Origin: Arion vulgaris
Taxonomy: Eukaryota > Mollusca > Gastropoda > Stylommatophora > Arionidae
NCBI GenBank assembly: GCA_020796225.1
Contig: CM036762.1
Span: forward strand, 52,170,407 to 52,234,406
DNA: 64,000 nucleotides
Direction: 5' to 3'
The notes below the pieces were generated by a model that did no database searches, was not told the DNA's origin, and saw nothing but the letters and a program-made list of their open reading frames with translations. Below, in pieces: positions 1-13,500 of this stretch. Positions within the stretch are counted from its first letter, which is position 1. Each line of letters opens with the position of its first letter. The position numbers were made by a program, and so were the translations under genes.

Positions 1-690
1 ATATCAGACACTGACTTGTTTAGACATGCTGGAGTACAAGGCAACGAACATGCTGACTTGCTTGCAAACAATGTACGGACTCAAGCTGGCAGAAGTATGG
101 ACAAAGCTGATGTCATCAATGCGCTGCACGCTTTTTTATGTGATATGGGTGAGTCTCATACACTGACCAATTACGAAAATGATGAATTAAGTTTGAACAT
201 GCCAGACAGTGTCGTCTTCATGGTAGAGAGAAGAAGGTATACTAATCAACTTCTCATGGGTACGGTGAACTTTGGGATGAAATTATAAAGAGATCTGATA
301 CATCAGTCTTTTAGGTGATCGCGAGAGAGAGAATAACATAGTTCTGATCATTCTTTGTATAAGTTGTGGATGTTGGTTTTATTTTAATATGTCTTATGAT
401 TTTGTTGATGTGTGTATTATACATGTGTACCGAAATGACATCTTAACGTGTTGAGTTTCCGAACAGAGGAGTTTCAGGGTTGTGAGTCCCGCTCACTGAC
501 CGGATTGAGAGAGATGGATCTCGATATTGGTACAACCCGAAAAGAACAACATACCAAATATGCAAAGAGATTTCATTAATTAACTTCGAACTGGGCTACT
601 GGACGCTGCTGGATTTGTTGAGGCAGAGATCAGAGCACCTATGGGTGTGTCCGAGTGCTATGAAGATATTCCTCATATAACTGATTATAC
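1..690 (+). mobile_element. RNase H-bearing LINE 3' remnant
   Basis: 1-290 reads FRHAGVQGNEHADLLAN, the HAGV.GNE.AD.LA block of LINE RNase H, then diverges. About 560-680 carries the same C-terminal motif (EHLWVCPEC-like, one-base deletion) seen at 23060-23100. 293-345 between them resembles the (GA)n 3' end of SINE-C. Truncated by the window edge; not a host gene. Confidence 0.65.
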
Positions 691-790
691 ATTTGTATTT
701 TGATATATTCATTACCTAGTAGACATTGCTGAGATTTGGCTGATTTTTACATGCTAAATACTTTGTGTTCATTTTTGTGTTTCCTCCAAG

Positions 791-1551
791 AAGAATCTAA
801 ACCAGAGGTGTCTACAAAGAGCAAAACAGCAGCTAGAGGAAGATCAACATCAAGGGGAGGCAGAGGGAAGAAAGAAGAGGAGCAGGAAAGTGAAGAGGAA
901 GAAGCATCAGATAGTGAACATGAAGAGGAGGAAGAAAGGGTACCTAAGGGAAGTGCGAAGGGCAGAGGAAGAGGAAAAAGTGGACGTGGTGGAAGATCTT
1001 CAACTCGGGGAGCACGAAACACAAGCAGGACTGGGCGAGGTAGCAAGGCAGCTGAGGAAGAGGAGGTAGAGGAAGATATTGACAAGGAAGAATCAGATGA
1101 GGATGATGAAATTGTTGTGAAAGGAAGAGGTGGTAGAGCCAGAGGCAAAGCTCCTGCTGCCGCCACACCACAAAGTGGAAAACGAGGCAAGGGTAGGGCT
1201 TCTGCTGCTGCTGTAGAAGACAATGAAGAGAAAATGGAGGAAGATAAGGGAGAAGAAGAGGAACCTAAACATGCTGAAAATGCAGAGGCTACACCGAAAG
1301 GTCGACAGAGACAGACTCCAAACAAAGAAGAGAAACCTGCAACACCGTCTACTGGGGAGCGGAGAGGACGAGGCCAAAAGACAGAAACTACCCCAAAAAC
1401 ACCGCCTGCCCCAGGAAGGTCATCCAAAAGAGGTAGCACAGCAGCTAGCTCTGCAGAAATTGAAAAGCCGGTGTCAGAACCTATGGATACAGAGGAGGTT
1501 GCTGCATCTTCAAAGACTGAGGACAAGAAAGACGAACTATCTACCGCTGAG
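791..1551 (+). CDS. Exon 1 in window: RG-rich/acidic disordered region
   Basis: The acceptor is a pyrimidine-rich tract ending in TTTCCTCCAAG; the donor is GAG/GTAATT. The exon enters at codon position 2 and ends in phase 0, giving 253 codons. It alternates RGRGRGK/RGGRG-type blocks with EEEE/DEDDE blocks, plus TP and SP sites and few hydrophobics, typical of a disordered nuclear or RNA-binding tail. The reading frame stays open upstream to about 736 without a usable ATG, so an upstream coding exon is expected. Confidence 0.8.
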
Positions 1552-4500
1552 GTAATTTATTTGAGGAAATTCTTGTCTTTAGCTAACTTCTTTTGTCTAA
1601 GAATTCTATTTCCCACACTTCTGTCTATTATTGATTTATCCTCTTGTAATGGATCGCCTGGCGTTCCCGGGATCCAAATTGGGGTGTAAAGAATAGAACT
1701 AATGTTACCTGTCACATGTCGTAAGAGGCAATAAAGAAGGTGGATGCGGGGTTAGCTACCCCACACCATTAAAAAAAACACTAGATGGCTCCAGAACAGA
1801 GAGCGAACCGAGTAAACGCTGGCTGAAACCGGACACATCGCCAAAGGATAAGCACCAGAGCTCCAAATGGTGCTGAAGATGTGACATAAAACACACCAAT
1901 GGTAAGGCTGCTTTAATCAGATTTCTACATGAATAGAATTTATGGGGAAATCTGGTACATTGTTCTGGGTGGTGATCATGAGAGAGAGAGAACTCTTCAT
2001 AGATTATATTTGTGTAAGGTTGAGACACTTATCCAATGTTCTTGTTAACCTCATCATTGCCGTGGATGTTTAAATAAGATGGGATCACTACGTCACATCT
2101 GTTAATGACTGCCAACATAATTTCACATTTCTATTGAAATATCTTTTAAGCATGCATTGTACATTGCTTTTTATGTGCTGCAACTATAGACTCAGAAGTA
2201 TCTTCACATCTGATAATAGACTGGACAAAGAGACAGAAACTAGAATCCAGCAAACCAACGTTACATACCAATTCCCAATCTTGAAACACCCAACAATTCT
2301 AGTAGAGACTAAAAGACTGATTATAAATGCAATCTTCATACCAACACTATGCTACCAGTAACAAACCTGGGCACTGACAAAAGAACAAGTAAGGAAAATT
2401 ACCACCAGTGAAATGAGATGCTTGAGGAAAGCAGTAAATAAAACAAGAAGAGACCATATAAGAAATGAGGAAATTAAATGAAAGCCGGAACAATACCTGT
2501 TGCTAGATTCATTGAATAACAGACTCAAGTGGTTTGGCCACTTGGTGAGAATGAATCCGAATACACCAGTTGCAAAAGCGTACAACCTGAAAACAGAATC
2601 ATCAAGAGGAAGGGACAGACCAAGAAAAAGATTAACTCTTTCCACGCTTTAAGCCGCACACTGCGACACGGTGGAAGTCTGTTGCACGCTATTAGCCGCA
2701 CACTGCGCCATAGAGTTGCTTCCTTATAAGAAGTCTTTCTAGTTTTACTTATACTACTTTTCAACCTTGTTATTCTATTAGGTTGTCCAGTTTTCTTCAA
2801 TTTAGTATATAATAATATATATATGTTTATTTATTGATGAGTAGTTGGGATCGTAAAAAAATTCTTTTTTCCTCCCTTGAATTAAGGACAGACCGCACCC
2901 TATATTTAACGATTTTTCTTAAAAATGAAATTTGAGTTTTTAAATTTTAGGTAATACATCCAATTTAACAAGAATCTTTTTTTAGTTTGAAAAAAATGTA
3001 GTTTTGTATTTTAATTAATTTTTTAACTAGGCATGTATATGTTTTTTTTAGCTAATTATATAGGAAATATCATAACTTTGCTTCAACAGATGGTAGCAAA
3101 GTGTTTATAGTAATATGGTAGTGCAGATAGATTAACTAATAGCATCATTAAACTTATGCAGCGTGATTATGATGTAACTTGTATGAAAAATTCTGGAAAA
3201 TTAGAGAACATTGGTTGGATAAATAGTATTTGCGCCATATTTAAACATCACAAAGATAACCATGAGAACTGCAATAGGCTGAGTAGCTTGTGCCCTAAAG
3301 ATAAAGTTTTAGTTGATTGAGAACAAACTGCCTAATTTTATTTTTGGCAACATAATGCAAGTATTTGTCAAGCTATCTTGCGACTTCGTTGACAAAATAT
3401 ATTCATGGTGGTTCTCACAATGCTAATGAATCTTTCCATAATCGTATATGGACTTGGTGTCCTAAGATCTCATTTACTTTGAGGAGGAGCTTAAAAATAA
3501 CTGTCAATGATGCCAATATTGTAGTTAATAATATGAAATTGTGCCGATATGAAACTTTTGTTTTAGTTTAACTTTTCCTTTGGAAAACATTATTTTCAGT
3601 ATTTTGCTGTCATCTATAAAACCACATATCTTCCTTGCTAATACAGAATTTAGGCACAAAAAAATAGAAAGATGTAAAACAACTAGCATGGCATCTAAAG
3701 CATGTGATGAGGCAAGTTTGTATGCTCCTGTGGGATCTTAAAGTAAATTAATTTGGTCAATAATTGAAAATATGTTAGTTTTTGGCTTTTTCTCAAAATT
3801 GTTATTTTCCATAAATGTATGTCACTAAATACACGTTTTTTCAAAAACTACTCAAAGGATTGTTGTATAAATGTGCATACTTCTTTCTTATGCATATTTG
3901 ATCATCCCCTACCACTTTAAAAAAGAATTCATTGAACAGTTTTTGTGTCTCATGCAAAAGAATATCTCCTACCCCATATTTTTTTAGTCAAAATTCTGGA
4001 TTTGCATTAAAAAATTCAGAAAAACTCATTTTATTATACTTTATAAATATTTTGCTACCAGTTCAAGATATGCCGATTTACAATAACATCTGAAAGTTCT
4101 ATAGTGCTAACCTGAATAGAACATAAATCATCCTGTATTTTGCAAGGTTACTTTTGGGGCATTTTTCCCTTAAAAACCCCTCTATATTAAATTTTTTCAT
4201 AGAATATACATGCTTGGATTTTTTGAAATTTTTTTCCGAGTTTTAACATCAAGTTGATCATTTAGAATCATAAACGCAACCTCAATGATCAATATTTCTG
4301 TTAGGGGTGCCGTCTGTCCTTAACTGCTTAAAATTGAGGAAATAATTGCATGTGGGAAGAGTTAATGGAGTTACAGAAATCTTAAAACTCCACAATACCA
4401 CAGCATATCAAGCGTCGAGCATGCACTATCTCAGAAACCGATCTTCAGTTAAAGCTGCAACGCTTAGCGACAAAAATCAGAATTACAAAAGAAAGAAAGA

Positions 4501-7500
4501 AGATCTATTGATATCTGTAACAAGCACAACTTTTACTCATCTTATTCATACTCATATAATTTGGTTGTGCCCATGTGTTGCCGGGGCTTGCAAGGGGAGA
4601 CAAAAATAGTAACACTGCGACCAACAAGGCATGTCGTAAGAGACTGAGGTAGGGGCCTAGGGAAGCTATCCCAGTAAATAAAAAGCGTTGCAAAAATTGA
4701 ATGTGCCTACTTGTATGCGCATAACTGGTATAACGTACAATCACTCTTAGGCTTGGATCACATACTAATAAGAAAGAGTGGTTTACAAGTAGTCGATATG
4801 AAGTGTTCAAAGAAGGATATAATTTGGTTGTAGTTATAATGTTGTGTTTTCTGTCATGCTTATAACTGCTGTACGTTACATTAATATTAATGTGAGAATA
4901 GATACAAAGAAGCAAGAGCAACTTTGTGATTATTTAATTTCTCTTTCCTGATCTTTTATTGATTCATTGTTCTATCAAATGGACAGATAGCCCCAAAGTC
5001 AGCAGAGAAAGGTTCTGGTACAAAACGCAAGGTGGAATTGGATGTAGATGAGCAGGCAGCAAAACGACAGAAGACAGACCTCAAAGAAACAGACATAGAT
5101 GAAGAGCTGAAAGACTTTGTTGTTATCAACAAGAATGATGCACCTGATCCTGATAGCAAGGAGGTAATTTATCCCTACTGTGCATATCCTTTTTAAAAAC
5201 TGTACACTTCACTTGTGCTTCTTTTACTTTAGCTCCTTCAGTTCTCAAACTTTGGTAATTTGTTTGGTTACCAACAGACTACATCAGTAACATGCAGGGG
5301 AAACTTGTTTTAATGTTGGTCGTGTAAAATAGTGAGAAACGTAATCTCTTTTTTTCAATTTTTGTATTGCAATATATATTATGAACATGACTGCAGCAAA
5401 GACTAGGATCTGGCCTTTGAGAGAAATTCAGGACCGTTAGAGTGGCAAAATTCTATTCAATACAAGGAACCATAATCCCTGCAGTGGTTTTCCTCCTCAT
5501 CATTACAACTGTATTATTAAGAATTGATTGAAATTTTGTATTGATCTTAACAAAATGTCATAAATTGTTTTTGTGGTTATCTTAACCCTTTAGCTGCTAA
5601 ATACGCATTAACACCTCTGTTATTATCTCTTCTCTGTGGGTTAAAGACGTGGTAACATGTTATACATTGTTACTGTCGCTGCTATAGGGTACATTCCCTT
5701 TTGTGACCTAGAAACAAAGAGTAGCTATTTTTAGCTCAGCCTTCGGAAAGTATGTAGCAGCAAAGGGTTAAACATAGTCATGTTGAAATTGGCAACTATA
5801 ATATCTAAGCTATCATTATTTATTATAAAGTTGTTCCATTCTGTTAGATTGCAGACTCCTTGCCGCCAGCAGTTTCAGAGAAAGTTTCACAGCCCAGCAC
5901 CCCAGACAACGCTGAGTGTGAAGGCTTTAGAACTCGCCCATTAGTGGTCAACCCAGATGCTCCATGTGTTGTCCCTCTGACTGAAGCAGAACTGGCAAAA
6001 CAGTACACTTCGCAGCATAGTAGTGTGAGTTGCCTGTTTTTAATTATTTTACAGTTTTGTTTACCAATTTGTTTACTATTATTTTTTTAAGTTTACTAAT
6101 TTTCTGGACATCATTAACTGTATTTATATTCGTAGTGACATCCTGCTGGCTACATAATTAGCCACTATAGTATAATGATTATTGCTCATGGTTCGTATGC
6201 CAGTGGTTCAGTAACAGTGGGAATGCAACTATTTCCTATAATATCAGTTTTCAGCTCTGCCCATCCTCAATGAGGGGTCAGAAGACACAGATGTAATGAT
6301 GGCTGGTGTGATTAGGACCACATTATCCATTGTGTGCCACTGGTCAAAGAAAAATACTTACCAACTTTATTTCCCATTAATACCTAAGGGCACGAATTTT
6401 TACTTTTCACCTCATTCTTTGTATGTTCTGAATAAACAAAATAATTTGGTAACTTTTACTAGATTAGACACACTTACAAATTGGATATAAAATGTTTTAG
6501 AGAGCATTCAGTGAGTCTATGAAATTGCTGTAAAGGTTGTGAATCTCTTCTTCTTTGCGCTCGGTCTTTGTGATATGTTTGATCTTTGCCATGAACGTGT
6601 ACCTGTTGCACATTGGTTTGTCACGTTTAGGACATGTGCATCTGATTTCAGCCAAACCTCCTTAGTCGCCTCTTACGACATGCGTGGCAGGTAACAGTGG
6701 TTTTATTCTTTACACCCCAAATTTGGGCCCGGTAACCACTCAGGCGAGGTTGTGGATCAAATGCTTTCATTCATTCAGCTGTCTGCCACTTTTCTGTATC
6801 TCTTTATCTACAGTCTATGTGAATTTTGTAACGTCATAATCATTTCTTTGCTTCCTTTGCTACATTGCAGATTTTTGTCAATTCCTTTAAACTTCTGCTA
6901 TAGGTAACTTTTGACTTTGCATAAATTGTTTATATTCCATCTTCACCATTGTCTTATCTGTATTGAATGAGCCCCTTTTTGTTCCCAGAGACTTTTTTTT
7001 TTTTTAAATTTAATTATGACATTTTGTTCTTGCTTTGCTTTGATTATTAGTTTTGGTAGATCATCAAACATTTTCCTAGAAATGAGATCTGCTGTCTTCT
7101 CCAGGTCTAGACATAAGCCTCTGTAATTCCTGAATGTACTCCTTGCCTGCTGTATCTGATAGCACCATCATAATAAACCAGATTGCCACACCTTAATGAT
7201 CTTTTTTACATTTTCTGTAATACATCCATTTTATCAACTAACTGTGTTTTGATCAGCATGTGCAGTTTGTTCTATGTTTACATCAAAATTGTGACATCTT
7301 TCAGTTCAGCAAATCTAATTTTGCCATGTTTTTCTCCATCTTTTCTTGGGTTTGTTCTCTCATTTGTTTCGTGATGATATATTTGATTGGAACTTCATTT
7401 AACTTCTTAAAAATTGTAACCGGTTTTGACATGCAACCTTTCTATCTTAGCTCCCATTGAATCTTTGCTTTTTGTTCGTCATTATTACTAGACTCTTGAC

Positions 7501-10500
7501 CTCATATATCCTGAAGTCAGAAGTTCCTGTGACATTTTTCTCTTAGAAGTGGAAAGGAACTCGTAAACTTTGGTGCGGAAGGACTTCATCTAACCTCTGA
7601 GCAAGGTCAACTCCTAAATCTCCACATACATATGTCATGGCTATCCTGTTTTCTACCTCATAGTTGAATACTCTGTCTTTAGCCAGATTTAATCTCTAGT
7701 AATTTTTCTATCTTCCTATGCTGTGCCGAATTTTGACACTGATAGTACAAAGTTGAGATGAAGATTATATTGTATAAGGTTTGTTTTGTGTGTAAAGATA
7801 CATAGATTGGGAGTATAAGTATATTAATTCAACTAGAGTTTTGTAATGATACCCAACTCATTTTTCTTATCTAACAGGACAAAGATGAGACATCATCAAT
7901 TCTAGTAGAGGTGGGAAGTGAATGTGCATCAGACATCACTGGGTTGTCCTCTCGAGGACTTGATGTCAGTGACATGGTATCTTTAGATTCCATGGACCAG
8001 ACAAGTGAAGCTGCCTCAGATCTGGTAAAGGATCCAGCTTCTCCACCAGGTCTCCAAGCTGACTCTGCAGTTCCCCAGCAGATAAATAATGTCCCTGCTG
8101 TAGATCCACCAGTTTTGTTACAAAATGCTCCTTCAAATGCAGGCCTAGAAGTCTCTCAGACAGCAGTAGGAGATTCACAGTTACCATCCTTGCCAGACAA
8201 AGTTGTCGAACCAAATGAGAGCAAATCAAGTCATTCATCTGAAACAAAAGAGGTGCATGGTGGATCAGCGCCTTTAGAAAATGCAAGCAATAATATTGTG
8301 CGTCTTCCTTCACAAGCCCCAAGTCAAAATGGTACAGCTGAGGTCAGTATCTTCTTTTTAATTTTCTCTCAAAAAAATTAATATACTTTGGTACAAAATA
8401 TTGTACAGTTACTTGTCAGTTTTTGTTGTAGCATATATGAGCATTATCTTTTTCTTTGAACTCTCCATATCGATCACTTGTTAACCAGTCTTTGTGATTT
8501 GTGATCCAGGCCTATGAGCGATTGTACGTTATGCCAGACCACAGTCTTCAGACTTAGAACGGGACACTGCAGTTTCAGAGCACACCTCCACAGAATGGGT
8601 CTCAGGGACTCTGCAGCCTGCACCTGTGGAGCACCTAAGCAGTCCCCAGAGCACATCCTGCAAGACTGCCCTAGTCTGAGTAGAGAGAGATTGGAGATCT
8701 GGCCAACAGAAACAACCCTACAAGACAAACTATGGGGAACCGATGAAGACCTCAAGCGCACCGCCCTGTTTATGACACATACCGGAGTAGTCGCCAAGTA
8801 CATTGTGCCGGTTATGCGCCTAGAAGTAGCGCAGCACATCCTAGCTTCCCGAAGTCCCCAGCTCAGTCGCCTCTTACGACATGCCTTGTAGGTTGTGGTG
8901 TTACTATTCTTTACTCCCCTTGAGAGCCCTGGCAACACACATGAGCATTATAAATCACAAGTACTGGCAAAGAGGGGGCTGTGGTTATAATGTGTTTTGG
9001 GTTGTTTATTCTCAATGCAACAAAGCAAATCAAACGCTACTACAAATGGTGCCATGAACACAAAAAGAGTATTGTTCAACACAATATTTCTCCCTACATT
9101 ATGCTATCAGTGCCAAACCTGGACGCTGACATTAAATGACAGAAGAAAACTAGTCACAACAGAGATGAAGTGTCTACGAAGAATGCTGACAGTGACAAGA
9201 AGAGACCGGCTTAGAAATGAAGACATCCGGAACAAAGTGGGTACAACATTAGTACTGAACTTTATCAAGAAGCAACAAATTGAATGGTTCGGCCACATAA
9301 GCAGATTACCAACAGACAATGCACCACAGAGAGCAATGCTGCTCCGATACAGTGGATACAAAGCAAAAAGCCGACCACGCAAAAGATGGACCTCAGAGAT
9401 AACAGAGGCGACGAAAGACGCTATTTATGAAGCACACACAAAATCAAGTGCTAGAAATCTCTCCTTACCCTGAAGCCGCGAGGCAAACCAGGATTGGAGA
9501 AGAAAAGGAAAGACAATATGCATAGAGAGGCTCGCTCCAGGTGTCTCCTTTTCAACCTGATGCTGAAAGGCAAACAGGATTAGAGAATAGATAGAATAGT
9601 TTCTCAATACACAACCTTTTCTGTATATACAAAGCATGTAATGTCCAGCGATATCTTTGATTTTACATATCGCCAACATGACATACACATAATCTGTGCG
9701 AGTCCAAATCTGCACTACACAATTTCTAAGTTGACCTATTTCATTTGACGATGGTTGTGACATAATTTGTGGCTTCATTCTCAAATTATAAGATAATCAA
9801 TGGACACTCCAGTTAAAGTTTTCTTTTTTAATTGGTTTTGTTCAAGATTACAATAACATAAGATGCTTCATTCATTTCCTACACTAAGCAAGTTTCAGTT
9901 GTTCTACTAAATAACTTTGGCAAAAGAGAAGTGTATTTTGTCTGAGCTTTGATCAAACATGGCAGAGACAGACCATTCATTCATCTGTAAGCATTACAGC
10001 AAAAGCTAGTCCTTCCTATTTGAACAGGAAATGGGCAAATTATCTTAAAAGCTTGTCTGTTACAGCAGAAGATTAATTAACTAATTTGAATTGTAACACT
10101 ACTGTTGTACACTGGAAGGTCCCTTGAGTGGCATCTGAGAAATAGAAATGTTTTTTTTACTTTAGTTTGATTTTGTATCATATTTGATGTTGACTTTATA
10201 GTACATCAGTACCTTATAGTATCAGTACATTACAAATCACAAAGATTAGGTATTTTGTACGGCACACATTTTTTATACAGTTTTACCAGTTTCTAAATTT
10301 CTTTATGATATTGTTGCTAGTTGGTGAACCAGTCACAATCTTAGTCGTACCCAAGCACAAATCTCTTCAATTGTGAATTCATCCAGGAAATATTTGCTAA
10401 TTGCTCTTAACGGTTACACAAATTGTATGAAAATCCATAATTTAGTTTTAATACTATATAACTTGAAGTTCCATATTTTATTTAGACTTATAAAAGCTGA

Positions 10501-13500
10501 TGTTGCTTCGACAATTCATATCATAATTTCTTTTAAACATTTCCGGTGCATTCAAAATAAATGAACTGCTCTGTTATTTTTATCATTTTGGATCCAGGAT
10601 GATATCTGCATTACCTGCCATATGTGTCTTCATTATATTTGAATACTAAACTCAGAATGTAGTGAAGAAACATTCTCAGAAAATTGTTACAATAGCAAAT
10701 TCTGGAGAATGTTTGCAGGCATTTCACAAAAAATTGAGATCTTTCAATATAAATATCTTAGAGATTCTTGCAAATATTTTGACCATAAAAAGATTATGAA
10801 TGAAAAGCTGTTCAAGAAAATGAATTATACATCGCCGCTAACAGCAATGATCAGTGGAAGAAGATGGAGATAGTTTAGACATGTGTGCAGAATACCACCA
10901 GACACTTTGACAAAAAAAACAGCTCTTCGATGAACAGCAGATGAAAAGGTGAGAAAATGTAAGCTGGAGGACAGTGGAAAGGGAAATGAAAGCGTGGACT
11001 GACATGAGGTACCATGAGTAGAGAGACAACAAACCTGCAGCAAAAGGGATCAGTTGTGAATGTCTTACATGTCAACTATGAAAGGAAAAGAACAGAGAGA
11101 TATCATATGACTGGTGAAGTTTCTTTTGTATATCTAATAATTTTATTGCAACCAATTTGATCAATTCATAATTTTAAATTTCAGAACTGTTTTTTAAAAT
11201 AAAATTATAATAATCCACAAATCCTGAATGCAACAAAAATAAACCATGAGAAAAAAAATGCTGTTCAAAGTGTGTAATATTGTGTAACTTTATTTATGGT
11301 TGAACAGGAAACAGCTGATCCTCTCTTGACGTCTAAACCAGAGAAGACAACAACTGAAGCATATGTTCCTTCGTCCACTACCATAGATAGTCGCAAGTTT
11401 GTGTTGAACCCAGCCTTTCCTGTTGAAATGATGGATCCTGCATTTTGTTTTAGTGTCGTCAGCTACAACATTCTGGCAGACTGTCACTTGCGCAGGTTAG
11501 TTCTGAACTCACAGACATTGTGTTGTGCTGAGAATTGTATTACATAACATGTCATTGCATGCAAACATCTCTCTTTATGTTAGTTAGTTAGTCTTTCCTC
11601 TTGGGCCTGTGGGCGCGACAGGGCAGAGGTCATAGCTCTCCATGTCTCGCGGTTCGTTGCTATTTGTTTTAAGTCTTTAATGTTTACTAGGCCCATCGTT
11701 GAGCCTTCTCTGGTGATGGTTCTACGCAGAGTCTCTCTTGGTCTTCCTCGTTTTCTTTTTCCCTCTGGTGTCCATATGAGGGATTGGTAAGGAGTCTTCT
11801 CTCATCCATTCTAAGTGTGTGGCCGATGTAGTTCCAGCTGCGCTTTCTTATAAAATTTGATACATTTTCTTGCTTGGTCTCTTGTCTTATTTGTGTATTG
11901 GGTCTGAAATCTGACCATTTGAGGTTCAGTATTCTTCTAAGACATTTATTCTCAAAGTTATCTAATTTTCTTTCTAGAGCTTTTGTTGCTTTCCAACTCT
12001 CGCATCCATAAGTTAATACTGGAATCACGCAAGAGTTAAAGATCTTTAATTTTAAGTGCTTGCTGAGTGAATTGGACTTCCATATATTTGACAATTTGTT
12101 AAAAGCACTTGATGCCAATGCGATTCTGTGTGGAATTTCTGGCGCTGTATCCCCGTAGATGACATCATACTCCCTAGGTATGTAAAACTTTTGACTTTTT
12201 CAAGAGTGTAGTTTTTAGTTGAATATTTTCTGGACTGCTGGTAAGGTCAACAATTTTGTTTTTGTGGTGTTTATTTGGAGACCAATTTGTCCTGAGATAT
12301 TTTGGAGAAGGTTTGTTTTCATTTGAATATCTTGATGTGATGAACTCAAAAGGGCTATATCGTCGGCAAAATCAAGGTCTTCTAAAATTTTATCAACCCA
12401 CTTGATGCCCATATTTGCGTTATTGGTGCATTTTCACATGACCCAGTCAATTGCTATTCCAAAGAGCATTGGCGATAAGACGCAGCCTTGTTTCACTCCT
12501 GTTTCCACTGGGAACCAGTCAGAGTTACGGAAATCTGTTCTTACACTGCAGCGCGATTCACTGTAGAAGGATTTTATGATGTTGATGAATTTAGTAGGAA
12601 ACCGTAGTTTTTGAGTAGTTTCCAAAGCGTAGGACGGTGAATACTGTCAAACGCTTTCTGAAAATCAACAAAGTTGATGATTAAATTCGATTGAAATTCT
12701 CGAACTCTTCAATGATTACTCTTAGTGTGAAGATGTGATCTATGCATGCTCGTTTTGGTCTAAACCCTGCTTGTTCTTCTCTTAGCCTTTCATCTATAGA
12801 CTTTTTCAGTCTCTCGAGTAACATGCTACAAAAAAGTTTTCCTGGCACTGACAGTAGGGTAATCCCACACCAGTTATTACAATCAGACAAATATCCTTTT
12901 TTAGGTAATTTGAAAATAATACCATCTTTCCACTGTTGTGGTGGGGATTCATTTGCCAGATTTCATTTATAAGTTGGAGTATATGTTGTAAGTTGTTATC
13001 ATCTGCTGCTTTGAGCATTTCTCCAGAGATGTTATCATCACCAACCGCTTTGTTGTTTCTCAATTTTTAATGGCAGATTTAAACTCTTCCAGCCTGTCCG
13101 AGACTTAGATATTTAGTCAGTTCTCCACCTCATTCTTCTTCTTGCGATCACTATTTTGATGATTATACCGTCAGACACGTTCTTGTGATGAAGTAGACTG
13201 TTGCCTGGAGCTCATCGCTAGTGCCATGTAGTTTTGTGTTGTAGGGCCAGCATCCCTTTCTAGGGAGGACATAATGCGGACAGTCTTGCAGGACATGCTC
13301 TGTGGTTTGATCAGCGATGACACAGAGGGGCTGTAGACGATCATAGCCTGTGTGTTTATTTAGTCAGTTATGCCCTGTCTTGAGTCAGAATATGACAGTC
13401 CACCCCGTCTCATTCATCACAATCATCATAAACTTGTATGTATATTTTCCTATGACCTCACTCAACAGCCCTAGCTTCATTTTGAACTGGTGCACTATTT

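Larger units (their letters stand above)
2636..4361. mobile_element. Outer TTAA-flanked transposon (MITE-like)
   Basis: Flanked by TTAA at 2632-2635 and 4362-4365. Ends CTCTTTCCACGC and GCATGTGGGAAGAG are imperfect inverted repeats. Removing the inner insertion leaves about 290 bp, so this is a short non-autonomous element of the TTAA-targeting type (piggyBac or Kolobok class). It contains AGCCGCACACTGCG twice near its left end. Confidence 0.65.
2190..4510 (+). mobile_element. RTE-type LINE C-terminal fragment, split by nested transposons
   Basis: 2190-2631 decays from PTLCYQ, QTWALT, EMRCLRKAV, RRD, LKWFGHLVRMN and RGRDRPRKRL, the RTE post-RT region. The reading resumes at 4366 after a 1.7-kb TTAA-flanked insertion. 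Stops and frame changes show it is dead. Confidence 0.72.

Noticed and set aside
736..790. Extension of exon 1 upstream to 736
   Set aside because: That stretch starts with TTG, is pyrimidine-rich and ends in a good acceptor; it reads as intron, not coding.
747..1526. 259-codon minus-strand frame opposite exon 1
   Set aside because: Mirror of the purine-rich RG/E-rich coding sequence; gives a low-complexity Ser/Leu/Pro string. The plus strand has splice continuity with ten further exons.
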